Below, piece after piece: positions 58,176 through 64,000 of a stretch of DNA of 64,000 bases; the first letter of the stretch is position 1; each line of letters begins with the position of its first letter. Below the pieces are notes generated by a model that searched no databases, was not told the DNA's origin, and worked only from the letters and a program-made list of their open reading frames with translations. The position numbers were made by a program, and so were the translations under genes. This DNA is from Fomes fomentarius (Eukaryota; Basidiomycota; Agaricomycetes; Polyporales; Polyporaceae), in contig JABYQN010000006.1 of NCBI GenBank assembly GCA_022606135.1, forward strand, positions 2,356,001-2,420,000, given 5' to 3'.

Positions 58176-59311
58176 CTACATGAACATGTCGCGCTGTGGT
58201 ATTAGGTAAGATAGTTGCCTGCTTGTGTGTGACCGGAGGAGGCATGCACTCACCGAACCAGGAGGGGGAAAGTCGTCAAAATCGGGCTCCTGTCCTCCAA
58301 AAGGGCCACCACCACCTCTCGGGGCAGGCCCCCTTCCGGGGAACGGTGCACCAGGACCAATGCCGGGACCGACTGGGTCAAAACGCGCTCCTGGAGGGGC
58401 TCCTAGAGGAGGTAGGAACCCGTCACCGCCCCAAGGGCCGCTACCGCCGGGACCTTGACTACGCATGCCGGCACCGAAGATAGGATGGTTGGGTCCGACG
58501 AACATACCGTCTCCACCATTGCCGGGGAACAGCGGCGGGGGAGCGAAGGGGTTGTTGGGAAAGGGATCACGATCACGCCTACCGATCTCCAGAGGATTGG
58601 TAGGCGGAGCATAGGGGGCGGCACCACGCGGGAATTGAGGAGGCGCTTCAGGTCGAGGTGGACCTTCAAGCTGGACTCGCGCTGGAGGGGCAGCTTCGGT
58701 CTCTCGCAAGCGACTGGCCCCCGCGTCCGCTGGCTCACTGGCATTATCCTTGGGAAACCATGGCAGCAACTCTCGCACCGTTTTGAGTTTGAAGTGAGAC
58801 ACAAACTCATCGACGCGATTGGCCGAAATGAACGCATCGGCAAGCGGAGGGGGACTCGACGACGTAAGATCAAGTGGGAAGGAGGATACAGCAGTGAGAT
58901 CACTCGTTAGGATATCGATTGTAGTAGTCTTATCACTCTGTGAACTCGTCAGTGGCATTGTCATGTCATCGCAAGAGCGGTACAAACCTCGGTCGCAATC
59001 GAGTTGACCAATACACGGTTCCCGAGCTTTACTACTTTCACAAGCAAATCCAAGTTGCTCTGCTCGTGTTTGTATTTGAACGTATAGGCACTAGGACCAT
59101 GCTGATTCCATTCATCAGGCAGTACATTGTTCTCGTAAGTGCGCGATGGGGCATCCTCGTCTACCGCAGTAAGATGGAATCCAAGGACACTGAACGCAGT
59201 ATGAACCAGGACAGCAATAGCTTCCTGTGGTGTCTCCAGACGCTTCGCGGAGGGAAGGTGTTTGGGGAGAGCTTGGAGCAAAGTGGGAGCGTCGAGGGTG
59301 GGAGAGGACAT
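58176..59311 (-). CDS. Proteasome regulator PI31 (PSMF1/Fub1)
   Basis: PI31-type protein that binds the 20S proteasome and aids its transport or assembly. Three exons (59311-58988, 58937-58254, 58193-58176) give 341 residues. The N-terminal FP domain includes YTFKYKHEQSNLDLLVKVVKLGNRVLVNSIA. A linker rich in Pro and acidic residues leads to the long Pro/Gly-rich tail (LEIGRRDRDPFP, GGDGMFVGPNHPIFG, GGGPFGGQEPDFDDFPPPG). The final exon is only 18 nt and encodes RDMFM-stop, matching the DMFM-like C-terminal end of the family; without it translation would run into intron sequence. It is divergent from PRP5. Confidence 0.88.
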
Positions 59312-59524
59312 CGTGGTCGAAAAGCAAGAGTCAATTGCTCCAAGGGAAACCGACGCAATGTATTATGTATACTGTACTGACCCACATGAAATGGTTACGC
59401 AATCGGGGATCGGCCAAAACAAGGACAATCATAACGAGCGCCTATACACCCTCTTCCTTCAGTGACAGTGTACACAGGCCACAGTGGACCAACTACCTCT
59501 ACTTTCTGCACTTGCTCATACACC
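59312..59524. promoter_or_regulatory. Divergent promoter, PI31/PRP5
   Basis: Only 213 bp separate the two start codons, so a compact bidirectional promoter is implied. A plus-strand caat-type and C/T-rich tract near 59450-59515 precedes PRP5. No factor site was identified. Confidence 0.45.
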
Positions 59525-62500
59525 ATGGCTAGAAGAGACAGGTCCTATTCTCCGGATACGCCGAATAAGAGGGTAAGGCCGTCTCACCGCTCTTCACCGC
59601 GGTCTCCGTCGCCGACCAGGCGCAACGCCCAAAGGCCCAATAGATCGCGGTACGACGACGACCGGGACCGGGATGGTCATCGTGACCGGGATAGAGAACG
59701 AGATAGGGAACGGGAACGAGAGAGGGAGCGCGACAGGGACAGAGACCGTGATAGGGAACGGGACAGGGACAGAGACCGATACCGCGACGACAGATATCGG
59801 GACGAGCGACGTCGTGACTACCGCGACGACCGGCGGGACGACAGACGACGATCACGCTCCCGGGAACGTCGTGACCGAGACCGTCCTGTCACCCCTCCCC
59901 GTGCGCCACCTTCAAATGAAAGCAAGCCCCAAACACCACCGGTGGAGGACGAGAAGCTAAAGGCGAAACGGGCCAGGTTGGAGGCATGGAAGAAAGAGCG
60001 GGATGCGAAGAAAGCTCTTGATGAGGCAAAGGCCAAAGCCATGGCACTGGCTGGAAAATCTGCTCCAGGTGCGTTCCGCCAATTCATGACATGCAATTCG
60101 TGATTTCACACCACTTGATCCCTCATGTCTAGTCGCGGCGACTGCCAACGGCACCACTTCTGGGACGCAATTGAAACGCTCTGCTTTGGGTCTTATGGGT
60201 CTGAAAGGTTTGCCTGTGAAGCCGGAGTTGCTCAAGACGTCCAAGTCCGCTGCCGCCGCCGGTTTCGATGACTCCGTCGAGACCAAACGGAAGTTGCAGA
60301 CGCTCGACCTGCCGGAGGTGGACATGACGATGACAGACGGCCAGCCTATCATCGGCGACCTCGAAGCGGACGACGACGACGACGCCATTGCGGCTACCGC
60401 AACGAAGGACGAGAGCGTCATGGACGAGGATGACGATGTCGACCCCCTCGATGCGTTCATGAGTGGCGTGAAGGAGGAGGTCAAGAAGGTCAACATGGAG
60501 GATCTAAAGAAGTTGAAGGCGACCGGTAGCCTTGGAGTACGCTTAGACGAGGGCGGCGGAGATGATGGAGATGAAGAACGTCCTGGAGTGGACGAATTGG
60601 ATGCGACAGATCTCAATCCCGAGGATATCCTTGCGCTCGCTGCGAAGAAGGCCAGAAAGAAGGATCTGGCGGCAGTCGACCATTCGCGCATCCCATATGA
60701 GCCATTCCGCAAGGAGTTCTATGTTGCACCTCCCGATGTCGCCGAGATGACTGACGACGAAGCTGAGCTCTTGCGTTTAGAACTGGATGGCATCAAAATT
60801 CGAGGTGTGGACTGCCCCCGTCCAGTCACCAAGTGGAGTCATTTTGGTCTTCCCGCGACTTGGTGAGCACTCCACATGCTAGAGCATTTCATGGAGATAT
60901 TGACTTTGCACCCAGTCTCGATGTTATCAAGAGGCTTAATTACTCTGCTCCCACACCCATTCAAGCGCAAGCTATCCCTGCGATCATGTCAGGTCGAGAC
61001 GTCATCGGTGTGGCAAAGACAGGCTCCGGAAAGACCATCGCATTCCTACTCCCTATGTTCAGGCACATCAAGGACCAACGACCACTGGAACAGATGGAAG
61101 GGCCCATGGCAGTTGTCATGACCCCAACTCGGGAGCTCGCTGTGCAGATCCATCGGGAGTGTAAGCCATTCCTCCGTGTTCTTGGCCTTCGCGTGAGTGC
61201 GACTACCTCGCTCACATGAACCTTATCTGATGTGGTTGTTAGGCTGTCTGTGCATACGGCGGTTCACCCATCAAGGATCAAATCGCTGAGATGAAGAAGG
61301 GAGCAGAAATCATCGTCTGCACGCCAGGACGTATGATTGATCTTCTGACAGCTAATTCAGGCCGCGTGACGAACTTGAAGCGCGTCACATACCTTGTGCT
61401 AGACGAGGCCGACCGAATGTTCGACATGGGTTTCGAGCCACAGGTCATGAAGATTGTGAACAACATCCGGCCCGACCGCCAGACCGTTCTTTTCTCTGCG
61501 ACGTTTCCGCGGCAGATGGACTCGCTCGCCCGGAAGATCCTCAGGAAGCCGCTGGAGATCACTGTCGGCGGACGGTCCGTCGTCGCGGCGGAGATTGAGC
61601 AGATTGTCGAGGTCCGGGAGGAGGAGACGAAGTTTAATCGACTGCTGGAGATCCTTGGACAGACATACAACGAGGATCCAGAAAGTCGAACGCTCATTTT
61701 CGTCGACCGGCAAGAGGCGGCCGACAACCTGCTTCGCGAGCTCATGCGTAAAGGCTACTTGTGCATGTCGCTGCACGGCGGGAAGGACCAGGTCGACCGT
61801 GACTCGACGATCGCGGACTTCAAGTCGGGTGTCGTGCCGATCGTCATTGCCACGTCTGTAGCCGCTCGTGGTCTGGACGTCAAGCAACTGAAGCTGGTCA
61901 TCAACTACGATGCGCCAAACCACATGGAGGATTACGTCCACCGCGCCGGTCGGACGGGCCGTGCGGGCAACAAGGGGACATGTGTGACTTTTATCACCCC
62001 CGAGCAGGACAGGTATTCGGTCGATATCTACCGTGCTTTGAAGGCTAGTAACGCAGCAGTGCCCCAGGAGCTCGAGGAGCTCGCCAACGGTATGTCTAGG
62101 TCATGATTTAGACTATTCTGCTCGTTTCAGTGCAGCCGCTGACCGATTGCCCGCCCACAGGATTCCTTGATAAGGTTAAGTCGGGTAAGGCGAAGGTCGC
62201 TGGCTCCGGCTTTGGAGGCAAGGGTCTGGACAGACTGGACCAGGAACGTGACGCCAAGGAGAAAGCCGAACGGAAAGCCTACGGCGAACCGGGTGCAGCA
62301 GAGGAAGAGAAGGCGGCGGCTGCGGCTGCGGAGACAACCGAGACGAAGACTGTCCAGGACGACATGACCTTCGGGAATTTCAAGGTCGAAGTCAAGCGCG
62401 GACCGGCTCCGGATTCCTCGAAGGGTCTGCTGGGGGTCGCAGGTGCGGCGGCAGCAGCGCGGCGGCTCGCCCAGGCGAAGGAGGAAGAGAAGCTGCAGAA

Positions 62501-63174
62501 GTCGCTACAGGCCGCTCAGGAAGCGGCGGAGCGGGCGGGCAAGGACACGGCGGCGCACAAGCAGGCGCTGAGTGTAGTGGCGAAGCTGAACGCACAGCTG
62601 CGGGCGCACAAGATGGTGGCGCAGTCGCAGATCCAGCACGAGGAGCTCACGAGCAAGCGGAGTGCAATCGACGCGACCGAGTTCCACGCTATCATACCGA
62701 TCAACGACTATCCGCAGAAGGCGAGATGGCGTGTTACGAACAAGGAGACGATGGTTCAGGTGAGTGCAGCGTGCAGTAATTGGGTTACTTGGTGAGACCA
62801 CGAACTGACATCGTGCGTGTTCCCCAGCTCATCGATATGACGGGTGCGTCGGTTACCAACAAGGGTGAGCCTCTCGTTCTCTTCCTGACTCTGCGGCATG
62901 CTCACAGCTGGGTTTGCAAAGGTATCTACTACGAGCCTGGGAAGGAACCGCCTGCGGAAGGACCGCCGAAGCTCCACCTGCTCATCGAGTCGAACGAGGA
63001 ATGGAGGGTGAGTGAGATTTTACGTGATTATATACAAGACACTGACACGATTTGTATCAGGTGGAACAAGCTGTTCGGGAGATCAAACGGCTGCTTGTCG
63101 AGGCATCAGCTGCTGCGCTGCAGGCCGAGATGCGGAATCCTACTGCGACAGCGGGAAGATACAGTGTGGTGTGA
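59525..63174 (+). CDS. PRP5: DEAD-box pre-mRNA splicing helicase PRP5 (DDX46)
   Basis: ATP-dependent RNA helicase that proofreads the U2 snRNP-branch site helix during prespliceosome formation. The protein is roughly 1,100 residues, and exon phases join across about eight introns. The N-terminal 120 residues are an extreme RD/RE-repeat RS-like region ([13 protein letters not shown]), followed by acidic segments (EADDDDDAI). The helicase core has [20 protein letters not shown] (Q motif), [81 protein letters not shown] and [10 protein letters not shown]. The Prp5-specific C-terminus includes [22 protein letters not shown] and the [14 protein letters not shown] end ([14 protein letters not shown]). 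The stop is TGA 63172-63174. It looks functional. Confidence 0.94.
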
Positions 63175-63758
63175 GAGGTCGTGTGCGAATGGGGAGGAGT
63201 ATGGACGTGTTCTGGCTATCGTACACACAATATTATTGTACATACGGTCGTGCTGTGTGTTGACAGTGTTGAGCGAGGTGAGTAGCCTCATTTCCAAATT
63301 CCAACCTCCGCGGCGGATCAGGTCCTAGATCAGCGGCAAAATGACTCCGAGAAAGACGGGGAAGCAGAGACCGGAGTACCCGGGTAACCTTGTTGTAGTC
63401 CCACGGGGCTTGGATGAGCTCCGCTGACGAGATGAATTTTATCTGAAGCTACTATCTCCGATTGTCAATTAACCCCACCAATCGAGCGCAGGCTGCTCAT
63501 CGCGCTGGCATGATGAGACGATAAGGTCCGGCGTGCGTGTATAGACAGACAAGTTACATACTGAGTTCAGTCCCGGTCGGAGGAGGATGACGATGACTCG
63601 GAGAGGCGAGCGTGTATGATTCTCACATATTGCATATGACACTCGATTGTTCTAGTCTTAAATACTGCGTTCAGCCGGCATATCTTTCCCTCGTCCATTC
63701 CCCCAGTGACCGCCCTTTGTACATCCTCCCCCCGCACTCCGCAGATCCGCTCTTCACA
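63175..63758. other. Intergenic region, no gene seen
   Basis: 584 bp between the PRP5 stop and the start of the gene at the right edge. It should contain that gene's promoter; a TATA-like stretch (cttaaata, about 63657-63664) lies about 100 bp upstream of its ATG. Confidence 0.45.
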
Positions 63759-64000
63759 ATGTCGCACAAAGCCCAAGTCAGCGCGACCCCCCTCGAGGTG
63801 TCCAGGACTCCGACCCTCAATTCCGGCACGCATGTACCCGTGCGCGAGCAGATCGATGGGATAGAGAAGGCGAAGGAAGACAATGTCCCGCATGGTGGTG
63901 AGGGCGAGTCCGCTTTTCCTGAGGACAAGAAGGTGCGAACCCCAGTCTTGGCATGTCCAGTCATATATGTTATGTCGTACCTGACCGACGCGCATGTCGA
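63759..64000 (+). CDS. 5' end of an unknown gene cut by the window edge
   Basis: ATG at 63759 opens a frame beginning MSHKAQVSATPLEVSRTPTL and reaching FPEDKK at 63932, where a good donor (AAG|gtgcga) suggests the first intron. The visible 58 residues are polar, and no domain can be named. The rest lies outside the window. Confidence 0.5.
   Translation, partial: MSHKAQVSATPLEVSRTPTLNSGTHVPVREQIDGIEKAKEDNVPHGGEGESAFPEDKKVRTPVLACPVIYVMSYLTDAHV

Noticed and set aside
59660..59850. RD/RE-rich stretch as a simple-sequence repeat locus
   Set aside because: It is the N-terminal RS/RED-like region typical of Prp5/DDX46 and keeps the frame, so it was kept as part of the gene.

Overview
The window is nuclear DNA of a filamentous basidiomycete, most likely an Agaricomycete. 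The evidence is intron density (up to 12 exons per gene, introns mostly 45-80 nt with GT-AG ends), gene density, and content: ALG8, ATE1, DRG1, a GH71 alpha-1,3-glucanase, a NAT purine permease, a two-cassette Slh1-type helicase, PRP5, PI31 and a tandem MYND-finger family. I built exon models by hand from splice signals, reading-frame phase and recognised family motifs. For most genes the exon lengths add up to a whole number of codons. No expression data or database search was available, so exact ends are model-based.

Layout. 1-1724: two terminal-inverted-repeat elements, the first carrying tRNA-like sequences. 1762-5520: ALG8 (-), VMA21 (+) and an unknown gene. 5670-9099: a head-to-head pair of ribonucleotide reductase small-subunit paralogs, with ACGCGT motifs in and around the shared promoter. 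9241-13473: DRG1 GTPase (-), with a small secreted-peptide ORF touching its stop codon, and a KCH1-type potassium transporter (+). 14099-19507: IMP2 peptidase (-), a gene-poor stretch, then ATE1 (-). 20084-28598: an HSV2/WIPI-type PROPPIN (-), an uncharacterised Cys-rich/Ser-rich protein (-), NCS1/frequenin (+), EMC3 (-) and GH71 (-).

29393-33392: three tandem paralogs (+) sharing an unnamed core domain; two carry MYND zinc fingers and two end in coiled-coil plus membrane segments. 33297-40905: a tandem segmental duplication. The ancestral order MYND3 - NAT permease - SLH1 was duplicated, leaving an intact permease, a truncated SLH1 5' copy, a truncated MYND3 3' copy, a decayed second permease and the full SLH1. 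The permease copies share a block of about 490 bp with no visible difference, which suggests gene conversion. 40238-48183: SLH1-like helicase (+), lacking the expected second Sec63 module, and a BNA3-type kynurenine aminotransferase (-). 48184-50198: nothing recognisable. 50199-56633: ferric reductase (+) and an ankyrin-DysF-FYVE-RING protein (+). 56757-64000: an unknown coiled-coil protein (-), PI31 (-), PRP5 (+) and a gene cut by the right edge.

Most genes are independent housekeeping units; this is not a biosynthetic cluster. Recurrent themes are ER glycosylation and membrane insertion (ALG8, EMC3, VMA21), nucleotide metabolism (RNR2 pair, purine permeases), and very small exons of 3-14 nt in several genes.
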